A stretch of DNA of 57,225 nucleotides from Rhodocyclaceae bacterium. Its GTDB lineage: Bacteria; Pseudomonadota; Gammaproteobacteria; Burkholderiales; Rhodocyclaceae. This document shows, one piece after another, positions 20,241 through 31,853 of the stretch; the stretch's first letter is position 1, and each line of letters starts with the position of its first letter. The position numbers and the translations under genes are program-made. The stretch lies in the NCBI GenBank assembly GCA_016791145.1, contig JAEUNJ010000183.1:1-57225 (forward strand), read 5' to 3'. Under the pieces are notes generated by a model, which saw nothing but the letters and a program-made list of their open reading frames with translations, had not been told where the DNA came from and searched no databases.

Positions 20241-21344
20241 TCAGTTGCCGACCCGTTCCTGCTGGATCTGCCACTTGCCGTCGCGCTTGACCAGCACCAG
20301 CACCTTGCTGGCGGAAGTCTTCAGGGAGGCGGCCTTGTAGTGCTGGCGGAACTTGACCGTGACGCGATCGGAGGACTCCTGGGCGATGGAAAGGTTTTCC
20401 ACGCCGACCTGGATGGCGCCCGGCTTGTTGATGCGCTTTTGCCGTTCCGACTCCCAGGCCGCCCGGTTCATGCCGCCGGGGGTCTGGAAGTCCCTGGCGT
20501 AATGGGCCAGATAGGCCTTCACATCCTTGCGCGACCAGGAGGCGGCCCAGGCTTCCACGGCCTTCGCGACGTCGGCCGTGCCAACGGCATCGGCCGACCG
20601 GGGTTCGGCGGCGCCGCCGGACCTGGGCTCGGCGGGCTTCGCTTCCGCCGGCTTTGCCTCCGCGGGTTTCGCGGGCTCGGCCGCCGGCTTGGGCTCGGGC
20701 TTCGTTTCCTGCCTGGCTTCCGGCTTGGGCTCCGGCTTGGGCTCGGCCTTGGCCGTCTCCGCCCGGGGGTCGGCCGGCTTGGTCGCCCCGGCCGCGGCCT
20801 GCCGCGGCCTGCCGCCGGTGCCCATGAGGTCCCGGATCATCGCCAGCTTGGTCTGCGCACTGGCGTTCGACGAATCCAGCTGCAGCGCCTTGTCGTAGGC
20901 TTGGCTTGCCAGTCGGGCGTAGATGTCGCCGAGGTTTTCATGGGCCGTCGCGTAGGACGGGTGCGTCCTTATGGCCATCTCGAGCGCCTGCTTTGCCTTG
21001 TCGTACTGCTTCTGCTGCGCGTAGATCACCGCCAGGTTGTTGTAGGGCTCGGGAAGTTCCGGATAATCCTCGGTCAGCTTGGAGAACACGGCCACGGCGT
21101 CCTGGCTGCGATTCATCTCCGTGAGAATCAGTCCCTTCAGGAAACGACCCTGGGCGTCCTTCGGCTTTCCGGCCAGGAACTTGTCCACCTGTTCCAGGGC
21201 CTGGGCAGCCTGGCCTTGCTTGAGCAGCTTGGACGCATCCTGCAGGGAATCGGCCCGGACTGCCGCCGCGGCGGCGAAGAGTAGGAAACCGACCACTGCC
21301 GGGAAGACGAGGCGCGGTGCGGAAAAGCGGCGGGATAGGCTCAT
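20241..21344 (-). CDS. Exported TPR protein with Pro/Lys-rich linker and NTF2-like domain
   Basis: The 367-residue product has a signal peptide (about 1-31, ending AVRADS), three to four TPR units (about 32-165) and a low-complexity linker of Lys-Pro-Glu-Ala repeats (about 185-250). A C-terminal SnoaL/NTF2-like domain follows (about 258-367: [24 protein letters not shown]). Proteins of this layout sit beside L,D-transpeptidase genes in Betaproteobacteria and are probably envelope scaffolds. The ATG at 21344 is immediately downstream of a TATAAC sequence on the minus strand, which would be too close to serve as its own -10 element. It leads the minus operon ending with lpxH. Confidence 0.82.
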   Translation of the reverse strand: MSLSRRFSAPRLVFPAVVGFLLFAAAAAVRADSLQDASKLLKQGQAAQALEQVDKFLAGKPKDAQGRFLKGLILTEMNRSQDAVAVFSKLTEDYPELPEPYNNLAVIYAQQKQYDKAKQALEMAIRTHPSYATAHENLGDIYARLASQAYDKALQLDSSNASAQTKLAMIRDLMGTGGRPRQAAAGATKPADPRAETAKAEPKPEPKPEARQETKPEPKPAAEPAKPAEAKPAEAKPAEPRSGGAAEPRSADAVGTADVAKAVEAWAASWSRKDVKAYLAHYARDFQTPGGMNRAAWESERQKRINKPGAIQVGVENLSIAQESSDRVTVKFRQHYKAASLKTSASKVLVLVKRDGKWQIQQERVGN

Positions 21345-21352
21345 GTTATACT
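21344..21352 (+). promoter_or_regulatory. Possible extended -10 promoter for cysS
   Basis: TGTTATACT on the plus strand fits an extended -10 (TGnTATAAT, one mismatch) and lies in the divergent gap before cysS, giving a leader of about 165 bases. It overlaps the start codon of the minus-strand TPR gene. No -35 hexamer is evident. Confidence 0.35.
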
Positions 21353-21524
21353 GGTTTGCCGGTCGATTCTGGCCGCTGATTCTAGCAAGAAGAGGGGTTT
21401 GGCACCATGCGGGCAGCCCCCTGGAACAGCCGGAAAAAGGCCTGATTCCCGGCCGATTTTCCCGTCTTCCGAGCCGATTCCGCCCCGGCGGCCTGGTGCC
21501 CCGACTTCCCGTCATTTCCCCCGA

Positions 21525-22898
21525 ATGTTGAAGATCCACAACTCCCTCGCCCGAGAAAAGCAGGAATTCGTTCCCATCGAGCCCGGCCGGGTCCGCATGT
21601 ACGTCTGCGGGATGACGGTCTATGACTACTGCCACCTGGGCCATGCCCGGGTGCTGGTCGTGTTCGACATGGTGGTGCGCTGGCTGCGTGCCTCGGGCTT
21701 CCAGGTGACCTATGTCCGCAACATCACGGACATCGACGACAAGATCATCCGGCGGGCTGCGGAGAACGGCGAGTCCATCCGTGCCCTGACCGACCGGTTC
21801 ATCGGCCACATGCACGAGGACGCCACGGCCCTCGGGGTCGAGAAGCCCACCCACGAACCCCGCGCCACCGATTACGTGGACCGCATGCTGGAAATGATCG
21901 GCCGCCTCGAGCGCAACGGCTACGCATACCTGTCCGGCAACCGCGACGTCTGCTATTCGGTGCGCAAGTTCGCCGGTTACGGCCGGCTGTCGGGCAAGTC
22001 CCTGGAGGACCTGCGGGCCGGCGAGCGGGTCGATGTGGCCGAGGGGAAGCACGATCCGCTGGACTTCGTGCTATGGAAACACGCCAAGGAGGAGGAACCC
22101 GCCGAGGTGAAGTGGGCGTCGCCCTGGGGCTCGGGCCGCCCCGGTTGGCATATCGAATGCTCGGCCATGGGGTGCGACCTGCTGGGCGAGCATTTCGACA
22201 TCCACGGCGGCGGCCAGGATCTCCAGTTCCCCCACCACGAGAACGAAATCGCCCAGAGCGAGGGGGCTTCCGGAGGCACCTTCGTCAATTTCTGGATGCA
22301 CAACGGCTTCGTGCGCGTCGATGACGAGAAGATGTCCAAGTCCCTGGGCAACTTCTTCACGATCCGCGACGTCCTGGGGCGCTACGACGCGGAAGTTGTC
22401 CGCTTCTTCATCCTGAGGGCCCATTACCGGAGCCCGCTGAACTATTCGGACAGCCACCTGGACGATGCGCGCCAGGCACTGAGCAGGCTTTACACGGCCT
22501 TGAAGGGATGGCCGGCCGGGGGGGGCGTGGACTGGAGCGAGCCCCACGCACGGCGATTCCGCGAGGCGATGGACGATGATTTCGGCACGCCCGAGGCGAT
22601 GGCCGTCCTGTTCGACCTGGCCAACGAGCTGAACCGGACCCGCGATGGGCGCATCGCCGTCCAGTTGCGCGGCCTGGGGGGCGTCCTCGGCCTGCTGCAG
22701 CGGGATCCCGTCGAATTCCTGCAGTCCGGTGCCGGCGGCGAACTGGCACCCGAGGACATCGAAGCCCGCATCGCGCAACGTGCCGCGGCCAAGCAGGCGA
22801 GGAATTTCGCCGAGGCCGACCGGATCCGGGACGAACTGAAGGCAGCGGGCATCGTGCTCGAGGATTCGCCCGCCGGGACGACCTGGCGGCGGGCCTGA
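21525..22898 (+). CDS. cysS: Cysteine-tRNA ligase
   Basis: CysRS charges tRNA-Cys. The 457-residue class I synthetase has the zinc cysteine in [19 protein letters not shown] with the HIGH-equivalent HLGH, the zinc-binding [30 protein letters not shown] region, the KMSKSLGNF signature and a C-terminal helical tRNA-binding domain. The ATG at 21525 gives the standard MLKIHNSL start. It is divergent from the lpxH operon. Confidence 0.97.
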   Translation: MLKIHNSLAREKQEFVPIEPGRVRMYVCGMTVYDYCHLGHARVLVVFDMVVRWLRASGFQVTYVRNITDIDDKIIRRAAENGESIRALTDRFIGHMHEDATALGVEKPTHEPRATDYVDRMLEMIGRLERNGYAYLSGNRDVCYSVRKFAGYGRLSGKSLEDLRAGERVDVAEGKHDPLDFVLWKHAKEEEPAEVKWASPWGSGRPGWHIECSAMGCDLLGEHFDIHGGGQDLQFPHHENEIAQSEGASGGTFVNFWMHNGFVRVDDEKMSKSLGNFFTIRDVLGRYDAEVVRFFILRAHYRSPLNYSDSHLDDARQALSRLYTALKGWPAGGGVDWSEPHARRFREAMDDDFGTPEAMAVLFDLANELNRTRDGRIAVQLRGLGGVLGLLQRDPVEFLQSGAGGELAPEDIEARIAQRAAAKQARNFAEADRIRDELKAAGIVLEDSPAGTTWRRA

Positions 22899-22931
22899 CA
22901 GGCTCGCGAGGGGCCCGGACCGCCTCATAAG

Positions 22932-22952
22932 GGCCCGCTATGGCAGCGGGCC
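22932..22952 (+). terminator. GC-rich hairpin after cysS, weak terminator candidate
   Basis: An 8-bp perfect stem (GGCCCGCT at 22932-22939 with AGCGGGCC at 22945-22952) closes a five-base loop between cysS and hfq. Only GGAAAATC follows, without a U-tract, so termination efficiency is doubtful. Confidence 0.35.
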
Positions 22953-23007
22953 GGAAAATCGATTAGAGTAACGAGTCCCACAAACCAATAATTTCGCGAG
23001 GCCAACC

Positions 23008-23244
23008 ATGAGCAACAAAGGGCAGATGCTACAAGACCCGTTCCTGAACACGCTGCGGCGCGAACATGTTCCGGTCTCCATCTACCTGGTCAACGGCATC
23101 AAGCTGCAAGGACAGATCGAGTCCTTCGACCAGTACGTCGTCCTCCTCAAGAACACGGTGACCCAGATGGTGTACAAGCACGCCATTTCCACCGTCGTGC
23201 CTGCCCGGGCCGTCAATTTCTCCCATGACAACGGGGGCGAGTGA
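23008..23244 (+). CDS. hfq: RNA chaperone Hfq
   Basis: Hfq is the hexameric Sm-like protein that pairs small RNAs with mRNAs. The 78-residue product covers the complete Sm fold ([29 protein letters not shown], with Sm2 motif [10 protein letters not shown]) and has only a very short C-terminal tail after the core, as in many Betaproteobacteria. A GAGGCC-type ribosome-binding site precedes the ATG. It heads the conserved hfq-hflX-hflK-hflC series. Confidence 0.97.
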   Translation: MSNKGQMLQDPFLNTLRREHVPVSIYLVNGIKLQGQIESFDQYVVLLKNTVTQMVYKHAISTVVPARAVNFSHDNGGE

Positions 23245-23286
23245 TCCGCTCCTGAGTTCTCCGCCGGAGGCGGCGCGCCACTCCTG

Positions 23287-24411
23287 ATGTTCGAGCGTCC
23301 TGCCACCGGCGACCGGGCCATCCTGGTTCAGCTGGATTTCGGCGAAGGCGATTTTGCCGAGCGCCTGGAAGAGTTGCGCCTGCTCGCGGAAAGCGCCGGT
23401 GCGCGCTGCCTCGCCGTCGTCCAGGGCAGGCGGCAGCGTCCGGATCCGGCGACCTTCGCGGGCAAGGGCAAGGTGGCCGAGATCGGCGAGGCGGCAACCA
23501 GCCTGGATGCCGGCCTGGTGATCTTCAACCACGAACTCTCGCCGGCCCAGCAGCGCAATCTGGAACGCGACCTGCAGACGCGGGTCGTGGACCGCAGCAG
23601 CCTCATCCTGGACATCTTCGCCCTGCGTGCCCGCAGCCACGAGGGCAAGCTCCAGGTCGAACTGGCCCAGCTCCAGCACCTGGCCACGCGCCTGGTGCGG
23701 GGATGGACCCACCTGGAGCGCCAGAAGGGCGGCATCGGCCTGCGCGGTCCCGGCGAGAAGCAGTTGGAAACCGACCGCCGGCTGCTCGGCAAGCGGGTCG
23801 CCCTGCTGAAGGACCGGCTGAAGCAACTCGAGCGGCAACGCGCCGTGCGGCGCCGTGCCCGCGACCGCCGCGACATGCTGGCCGTGTCGCTGGTGGGTTA
23901 CACGAACGCGGGGAAATCGACGCTGTTCAATGCGCTCACCAAGGCTGGCGCCTACGCCGCGAACCAGTTGTTCGCCACCCTGGACACGACGTCGCGCCGG
24001 GTCTTCCTGCCGGAGACGGGGCAGGTCATCCTGTCCGACACCGTGGGGTTCATCCGCGACCTGCCGCATTCCCTGGTGGCTGCCTTCCACGCCACGTTGG
24101 AGGAGACCGCCCAGGCCGACCTTCTCCTGCATGTCATCGATTCGGCCAGCCCGGACCGGGACCAGCAGATCGCCGCAGTGGACGCCGTGCTGAAGGAGAT
24201 CGGCGCTGACCGGGTTCCCCAGATCCTCGTCTGGAACAAGATCGACCTGACCGCGGCGGCGCCGGGAATCGACCGGGACGACTATGGTAGACTCCGGCGC
24301 GTCCGCGTGAGCGCGCGCTCGGGCGCGGGCATGGACCTGCTGCGGGAAGCCCTGGCGGAAGCCGCGCGGGACAGGGCTCAGGGGCTGGCCGTCGAGGCCG
24401 ACGCGGCTTGA
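23287..24411 (+). CDS. hflX: Ribosome-splitting GTPase HflX
   Basis: HflX binds and splits stalled 70S ribosomes under stress. The 374-residue product has the HflX N-terminal domain (VVQGRRQRPDPATFAGKGKVAEI), the Gly-rich linker GGIGLRGPGEKQLETDRR and the GTPase domain with GYTNAGKSTLFNAL (G1), DTVGFIRDLP (G3) and NKID (G4). It lies 42 bases after hfq and is presumably co-transcribed with it. Confidence 0.95.
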   Translation: MFERPATGDRAILVQLDFGEGDFAERLEELRLLAESAGARCLAVVQGRRQRPDPATFAGKGKVAEIGEAATSLDAGLVIFNHELSPAQQRNLERDLQTRVVDRSSLILDIFALRARSHEGKLQVELAQLQHLATRLVRGWTHLERQKGGIGLRGPGEKQLETDRRLLGKRVALLKDRLKQLERQRAVRRRARDRRDMLAVSLVGYTNAGKSTLFNALTKAGAYAANQLFATLDTTSRRVFLPETGQVILSDTVGFIRDLPHSLVAAFHATLEETAQADLLLHVIDSASPDRDQQIAAVDAVLKEIGADRVPQILVWNKIDLTAAAPGIDRDDYGRLRRVRVSARSGAGMDLLREALAEAARDRAQGLAVEADAA

Positions 24412-24499
24412 GGCCCGCGGACCCGGTCGGCGGGGACGGGCTCCGATACACACACTTCAATCCACGGATTCTGAAACCATCGTGTTGGCAGGCATTCTG

Positions 24500-25780
24500 A
24501 TGTCCCTCAACGATCACGGCTGGGGCAACCGGCCGGAAGGCGGCGGGGGCGGCGGCGGTCGAGGCGGCGGCGGTCCGCCCGACCTCGAGGAACTCTGGCG
24601 AGACCTGAACCGGCGCCTCTCGGGCATGTTCGGACGGCGGGGCGGTGGTGGCGGAGGCGGCGGCCCCGGGCTCCCGCCCATCAACCTGCGGCAGTTCGGA
24701 GGCGGCGTCGGCCTGCTTCTGATCCTCGTCCTCGTCGTATGGATGGGCAGCGGCTTTTACATCGTCGATGCCAGCCAGCGGGGCGTCGTGCTCCAGTTCG
24801 GCCGCTTCAAGGAAACCACGGATCCGGGCCTGCGCTGGCGCCTGCCCTGGCCGATCCAAAGCCACGAGATCGTCAACCTTTCCGGCGTGCGCACGGTCGA
24901 GGTGGGGTACCGCGGTTCTGAGAAGAACAAGGTCCTCAAGGAAGCGCTGATGCTGACCGACGACGAGAACATCGTCAGCGTCCAGTTCGCCGTCCAGTAC
25001 CTGTTGAAGGACCCCCAGAACTACGTGTTCAAGAACCGCCATCCGGACGATGCGGTGGTCCAGGCTGCCGAAACGGCCATCCGCGAGATCGTCGGCAAGA
25101 GCAAGATGGACTTCGTGCTCTACGAGGGCCGGGACCAGATTGCCGCCAACACCCAGAAGCTGATCCAGGACATCCTGGACCGTTACGAGACGGGCATCCA
25201 GATCCGTTCCGTCACCATGCAGAGCACCCAGCCGCCGGAGCAGGTCCAGGCCGCCTTCGACGATGCGGTCAAGGCGGGGCAGGACAAGGAACGGCAGAAG
25301 AACGAAGGCCAGGCCTATGCCAACGACGTGATCCCGCGCGCCCGCGGTGCCGCGTCCCGGCTCATGGAGGAAGCCAATGGCTACAAGGGCCGCATGATCG
25401 CCACCGCCGAGGGTGACGCCTCCCGGTTCAAGCAGATCCTCGTCGAATACAACAAGGCCCCCGAGGTGACCCGGAACCGCCTCTACCTGGAGACGCTGCA
25501 GCAGGTCTATTCCAGCACCTCCAAGGTCATGATCGACGCCAGGGGCAACGGCAACCTGCTCTACCTGCCGCTCGACAAGCTGATGCAGCAGGTGGCGGTT
25601 CCCGCCGCGGCCGCCGCGGCGCCCGAGACGGCGCCGGCCCAGCGCGCCGCGCCGGCCGCGGTTCCGAGCGAAGTGCCGCCGCAACTGGAGAAGGTTCCGG
25701 CGGTGGAGCAGGGGGGCGTTTACGGTTCCTCGTCGCGCAACCGGGAATCCCTGCGTTCCCGCGATCGGAGCGAACGCTGA
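24500..25780 (+). CDS. hflK: FtsH protease modulator HflK
   Basis: HflK forms with HflC the large SPFH-domain cage around FtsH in the inner membrane and restrains its proteolysis. The 426-residue product has a Gly-rich cytoplasmic N-terminus (two long Gly tracts between about residues 14 and 60), one transmembrane helix (about 73-93), the band-7/SPFH domain and an Ala/Pro-rich C-terminus. ATG 24500 gives the typical MSLND start; a GTG at 24482 is in frame. The stop overlaps the hflC ATG by one base (TGATG). Confidence 0.95.
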   Translation: MSLNDHGWGNRPEGGGGGGGRGGGGPPDLEELWRDLNRRLSGMFGRRGGGGGGGGPGLPPINLRQFGGGVGLLLILVLVVWMGSGFYIVDASQRGVVLQFGRFKETTDPGLRWRLPWPIQSHEIVNLSGVRTVEVGYRGSEKNKVLKEALMLTDDENIVSVQFAVQYLLKDPQNYVFKNRHPDDAVVQAAETAIREIVGKSKMDFVLYEGRDQIAANTQKLIQDILDRYETGIQIRSVTMQSTQPPEQVQAAFDDAVKAGQDKERQKNEGQAYANDVIPRARGAASRLMEEANGYKGRMIATAEGDASRFKQILVEYNKAPEVTRNRLYLETLQQVYSSTSKVMIDARGNGNLLYLPLDKLMQQVAVPAAAAAAPETAPAQRAAPAAVPSEVPPQLEKVPAVEQGGVYGSSSRNRESLRSRDRSER

Positions 25781-26661
25781 TGGGCCGCCACATCTCCTTC
25801 ATTGCGTCGCTGGTCTTCGGCCTGATGGTGGTTGCCGCCGCCACGATATTCACGGTGGACCAGCGCCAGTTTGCCATCATCTTCCAGCTCGGCGAGATCA
25901 AGGAAGTGGTCACCGAGCCGGGCCTGGCCTTCAAATGGCCGCTGATCCAGAACGTCCGCGTCTTCGACAAGCGCATCCTGACCCTCGATTCCCCCGAGCC
26001 CGAGCGCTTCCTGACCGCGGAGAAGAAGCCCGTCCTCGTCGATTCCTTCGTCAAGTGGCGCATCCACGACGTGAAGCAGTATTACGTCTCGGTGGCCGGC
26101 GACGAGCAGGTGGCGAAGACCCGGCTTTCCCAGACGGTGAACTCCGGTCTGCGCGAGGAGTTCGGAAAGCGCACCGTGCATGACGTGGTTTCCGGAGAGC
26201 GCGACAAGATCATGGCCGACGTGCGCAAGAAGGCCGACGCCGACATGCGCGCCATGGGTGTCGAGATCATCGACGTGCGCCTGAAGCGGGTGGACCTGCC
26301 CCCGGAGGTTTCCGAGTCGGTGTATCGGCGGATGGAGACCGAGCGCAAGCGGGTGGCCAACGAACTGCGCTCCCAGGGGGCCGCCGAGGCCGAGAAGATC
26401 CGCGCCGATGCCGACCGCCAGCGCGAGGTGATCGTCGCCGAGGCCTATCGGGATGCCCAGAAGATCAAGGGCGAAGGCGACGCCAAGGCGGCATCCATCT
26501 ATGCCCAGGCTTTCGGACAGAATGCCGAGTTCTACGCCTTCTACCGGAGCCTCGAGGCCTACCGCGGCGCGTTCAGGAACAAGAGCGACATCCTGGTCGT
26601 CGAGCCCAACTCGGACTTCTTCAAGTACCTGCGGGGTGCCGGCAAGGGCACGGGCAAGTAG
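25780..26661 (+). CDS. hflC: FtsH protease modulator HflC
   Basis: HflC is the SPFH partner of HflK. The 293-residue product has an N-terminal signal anchor (about 5-24, [27 protein letters not shown]), an SPFH domain ([15 protein letters not shown]) and the long helical region [27 protein letters not shown] split by conserved Gly/Ala. Its start codon overlaps the hflK stop, in line with equimolar synthesis. Confidence 0.96.
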   Translation: MGRHISFIASLVFGLMVVAAATIFTVDQRQFAIIFQLGEIKEVVTEPGLAFKWPLIQNVRVFDKRILTLDSPEPERFLTAEKKPVLVDSFVKWRIHDVKQYYVSVAGDEQVAKTRLSQTVNSGLREEFGKRTVHDVVSGERDKIMADVRKKADADMRAMGVEIIDVRLKRVDLPPEVSESVYRRMETERKRVANELRSQGAAEAEKIRADADRQREVIVAEAYRDAQKIKGEGDAKAASIYAQAFGQNAEFYAFYRSLEAYRGAFRNKSDILVVEPNSDFFKYLRGAGKGTGK

Positions 26662-26679
26662 TCCCGGCCGTACCCCGTC

Positions 26680-26861
26680 ATGTGGACCACTTTCCTGCTG
26701 GCTTTTGCGCTGATGCTCGTGATCGAGGGCCTGCTGCCCTTCCTTGCCCCGCGGGTGTGGAAGGAGACCTTCCAGAAGGTCAGCCAGCTGGCCGATGGCC
26801 AGATCCGGTTCCTGGGGCTGTCGTCGATCCTGATCGGCATCGTCCTGATGAGCGTGTTCAA

Positions 26862-26865
<4 letters not shown>
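26680..26865 (+). CDS. Small DUF2065 inner-membrane protein
   Basis: The 61-residue protein has two transmembrane helices (about 3-22 and 41-60) separated by a basic loop ([13 protein letters not shown]) and the conserved [11 protein letters not shown] segment. It matches DUF2065, which is consistently encoded between hflC and hisZ or purA. Its function is unknown; the location suggests a role with HflKC. It overlaps hisZ by four bases (ATGA). Confidence 0.88.
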
Positions 26866-29337
<2,472 letters not shown>

Positions 29338-29344
29338 TCGCCGT

Positions 29345-29372
29345 ACTGGCCGCGCGGCGCGCGCGGGCCGGT
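29345..29372. terminator. Bidirectional GC hairpin between convergent genes
   Basis: A near-palindrome (ACTGGCC...GGGCCGGT with an inner GCGC stem) lies between the purA stop and the stop of the convergent TPR gene. It has no T-tract on either strand, so it may be a transcript-end protector rather than an intrinsic terminator. Confidence 0.35.
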
Positions 29373-30031
29373 CAGCGGCGTTTGCCGCCGAGGCGCGACC
29401 GCGCCTCCCTGATGCTGGCGGCCAAGTCGTCGCGGATGCCTGAATCGGGGGCCGCGACGCGCTCCAGGCGTTCCCAGTGCCGCAGGGCCGCCCGGTAGTC
29501 GCCCCGTTCGAAGGCTTCGGTTCCCGCGAGCCAGAGGCCCTTGTCATGATCCGGCGCCGCGGCCAGGACGCCCTCGACCGCCGCCGCGGCCTCCGGGTTC
29601 CACCGGCGGCCGCTGGCCATCACCAGCGCGTCGGCCAGGTCGGCCCAGGCATCCGCGTTGCCCGGTGCCATGCCGACGGTGCGGCGCAGCGCGGCCACCG
29701 ATTCGGCATACCGCCCCAGCGCCAGGTAGGATCGGCCCAGGAGGGCCCAGCCCCGTGGATCGTCGGGGTTGGCCGCCAGCTTCGCCGCCAGCCGGCCGGC
29801 CATGGCCGCGAAATCGGCCGGCGCCTGCCCGGCATGCCCTTGGGGAGTGGCGGCGGCCGGTGCCGCGGCCTGCGGCCCCGGGGGCATCGATTTCCAGTAG
29901 ATCGGTACGGCCAGGACGGCGAGGGCAAGGGTCCCGCCGGCGACGGCGGCGACCAGGGTGCCTCGCCTGCCCATGGCCTTCGCGGCCGGGACATCCTGTG
30001 CGAAGGTTCCCGCGGACGATTTTCCAGTCAT
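29372..30031 (-). CDS. CcmI/CycH-like membrane-anchored TPR protein
   Basis: The 219-residue product has one transmembrane helix (about 24-46) after a short cytoplasmic N-terminus, then a Pro/Ala linker and a TPR domain (about 75-200: WALLGRSYLALGRYAESVAALRRTVGMAPGNADAWADLADALV). This resembles the C-terminal TPR domain of CcmI/CycH, which holds apocytochrome c for haem ligation. The rest of CcmI is absent and no other ccm genes are in the window. It starts one base after the stop of the multihaem cytochrome gene (TGACATG) and is the last gene of that operon. I infer a dedicated chaperone for the cytochromes encoded upstream. Confidence 0.75.
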   Translation of the reverse strand: MTGKSSAGTFAQDVPAAKAMGRRGTLVAAVAGGTLALAVLAVPIYWKSMPPGPQAAAPAAATPQGHAGQAPADFAAMAGRLAAKLAANPDDPRGWALLGRSYLALGRYAESVAALRRTVGMAPGNADAWADLADALVMASGRRWNPEAAAAVEGVLAAAPDHDKGLWLAGTEAFERGDYRAALRHWERLERVAAPDSGIRDDLAASIREARSRLGGKRR

Positions 30032-30032
30032 G

Positions 30033-31853
30033 TCAGTAGCTCTCCGGATTGTGGTTGTCGCCGTGGCAGCGCAGGTAACAGCGGCCGCGGCTGGTGCCCG
30101 TCGATTCGAATTTCAGCAGCCCCGACGAATTGGGCGTCACGACGGTGGTGTCGAAATTGATCAGCTTGCTGTTGTTGGTGGTCGTGCCCAGGGCGCTGCC
30201 GACGCCGTGGGGCGCGTGGCAGACATTGCACGGGGTGCGTTCGTCCACCACGTGCTTCTTGTGGAAACGGAAGGCGCCGCCCTCGGTGACGAACGCATTG
30301 CGGTTGTGGCACTTGTAGCAGAGGGCGTAGGCGGCCGGCGATTCGGTGGTGCGGTCCGCGGTCAGGTACTGGCGCTCCAGGAGGGGAGCGTAGGTTGATC
30401 CGTGGGGACCCTTGGGGCCCGTGCCGCCGGCCCCCGGCCCCGAATTGTTGTTGTGGCAGTCGCCGCAGCCCATGGTGCTCGATGTGGTCCACGGGGCGAG
30501 GAGGCTGGGCACGTTGGTATTGCGGCCAACGGCCGTGATCGGGTGGAAGGAGGGACCGGTGCCATCCACCTGCAGGCGGATGTTGTTGTCCGGCAGCTGG
30601 CGCCGGGTGCGTGGGGCGGGCTTGCCGGGACTGTCGCCGTGGCAGCGGAAACAGATCTCGTATTCCTTCGTCACGGGATTGACCTCGGTCCCGGTGCGAT
30701 TCACGCCGCGGACTCCCGCCAGGCTTCCCGGCAGCGTGCCGGCGCTGCCGTTGCTGGCATGGGGGTTGTGGCAGTCGACGCATTCCACGTGCCGCGTCCC
30801 GGCCACGGCGGGCTCGTTGGGCGCGTGGACGTCGGTGGTGGACCCCACCGGGTGGATGGAGGTCTTGCCCGTGAATTCCCCCTGCACGTTCTTCGCCGCC
30901 ACGTTGCCGTCGTGGCAGGCGTAGCAGTTCGTCTCCTCGCTCGCGTAGTTGAGCAGCCACTTGCGGCCGCCCGCCGTATGGGGCCGGTGGCAGTTCTCGC
31001 AAGCGTTCGCGGCGACCGTGGTCTCGGCGGTGTGGGGCCACGGATTCGTCCCGGCACCCTTCCAGGATGCCCCGGAATTGCGATGGGAACTCGCCGCCCA
31101 GGAACCCTTCTGGTGGCAGGTCACGCACAGGGCCGAGGCGATGTTGGGGACGACCAGGAACTTGCCGTTGGTGTTGTCGTGGGCATCGTGGCAGGAAGTG
31201 CATTGGAGCTGGCCCGTGGCGTCCAGCCGCACGCGCCCCGTCAGGGCGGCCGGGCTCGCCAGCTCCCCGCGGCTGGCGGCGAGGGCGGCCGTATAGGCGA
31301 AGGAAACCGGATGGTCGTCCGACAGGTCCGTGCCGAGCCGTCCCGGTCCCGCGGGCATGGCGGGCCCGCCGGCAACCGGGATTGCGGTTCCCCGCGAGAG
31401 CACTTCCCCCAACGCGATGGTTCCGTCGTGGCAGCTCAGGCAGAGCAGCGAGGCACCGGTGGGCTGCCCCGCCACGCCCTTCGCCGTCGAGCTCGTATAG
31501 GGCACATAGGTGCTTCCGGAATTGCGCCGGTTCCACAACCCCGCGGAGGGGGAGGCGTTGTGGGGCGCATGGCAGAAGATGCAGATCTCCGTCTCGGAGG
31601 GCGACTTCACGGCGCCCGGACCGCTGATCGAGAGGTTGTGCTTCGAACTCACCACGGACGTGGCGGCAAGCGCCACCGCCGCCGCGAAGCCGGCCACGGC
31701 CAGGACCAGCCGGGCCGCGTGGCGCAGGGCGCCCTTCGCCCTACCGACCTGCCCGGGCAGCGCCGGATTCCGGGAGGGGGCGGGGGAGGCGTCCCGCAAG
31801 ACCGCGCCCTGGTCGCCGGGACGCGCGGCCGGACGACCTTGCGGCGCCCTCAC
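30033..31853 (-). CDS. Dodecahaem c-type cytochrome (11 CxxCH plus one CxxxCH)
   Basis: The exported cytochrome of about 606 residues carries 11 CxxCH haem-attachment motifs (CIFCH, CLSCH, CTSCH, CVTCH, CENCH, CYACH, CVDCH, CFRCH, CGDCH, CYKCH, CNVCH) and a final CYLRCH (CxxxCH) close to the C-terminus. The first four haems match the neighbouring tetrahaem protein in order and in flanking motifs (CHAPHNA...GLWNR, LCLSCHDGT, DDHPVSFAY). The preferred start is GTG 31853, which overlaps the stop of the NHL gene (GTGA) and has GGGA six bases upstream. It gives a basic N-terminus before the export signal (ARLVLAVAGFAAAVALAATS). TTG 31799 is an alternative. Location is probably periplasmic or the outer face. 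Confidence 0.85.
   Translation of the reverse strand: MRAPQGRPAARPGDQGAVLRDASPAPSRNPALPGQVGRAKGALRHAARLVLAVAGFAAAVALAATSVVSSKHNLSISGPGAVKSPSETEICIFCHAPHNASPSAGLWNRRNSGSTYVPYTSSTAKGVAGQPTGASLLCLSCHDGTIALGEVLSRGTAIPVAGGPAMPAGPGRLGTDLSDDHPVSFAYTAALAASRGELASPAALTGRVRLDATGQLQCTSCHDAHDNTNGKFLVVPNIASALCVTCHQKGSWAASSHRNSGASWKGAGTNPWPHTAETTVAANACENCHRPHTAGGRKWLLNYASEETNCYACHDGNVAAKNVQGEFTGKTSIHPVGSTTDVHAPNEPAVAGTRHVECVDCHNPHASNGSAGTLPGSLAGVRGVNRTGTEVNPVTKEYEICFRCHGDSPGKPAPRTRRQLPDNNIRLQVDGTGPSFHPITAVGRNTNVPSLLAPWTTSSTMGCGDCHNNNSGPGAGGTGPKGPHGSTYAPLLERQYLTADRTTESPAAYALCYKCHNRNAFVTEGGAFRFHKKHVVDERTPCNVCHAPHGVGSALGTTTNNSKLINFDTTVVTPNSSGLLKFESTGTSRGRCYLRCHGDNHNPESY

Noticed and set aside
20600..20820. Short GC-rich tandem repeats as a possible CRISPR or regulatory repeat
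   Set aside because: They are coding repeats for the Lys-Pro-Glu-Ala linker of the TPR protein, without spacers.
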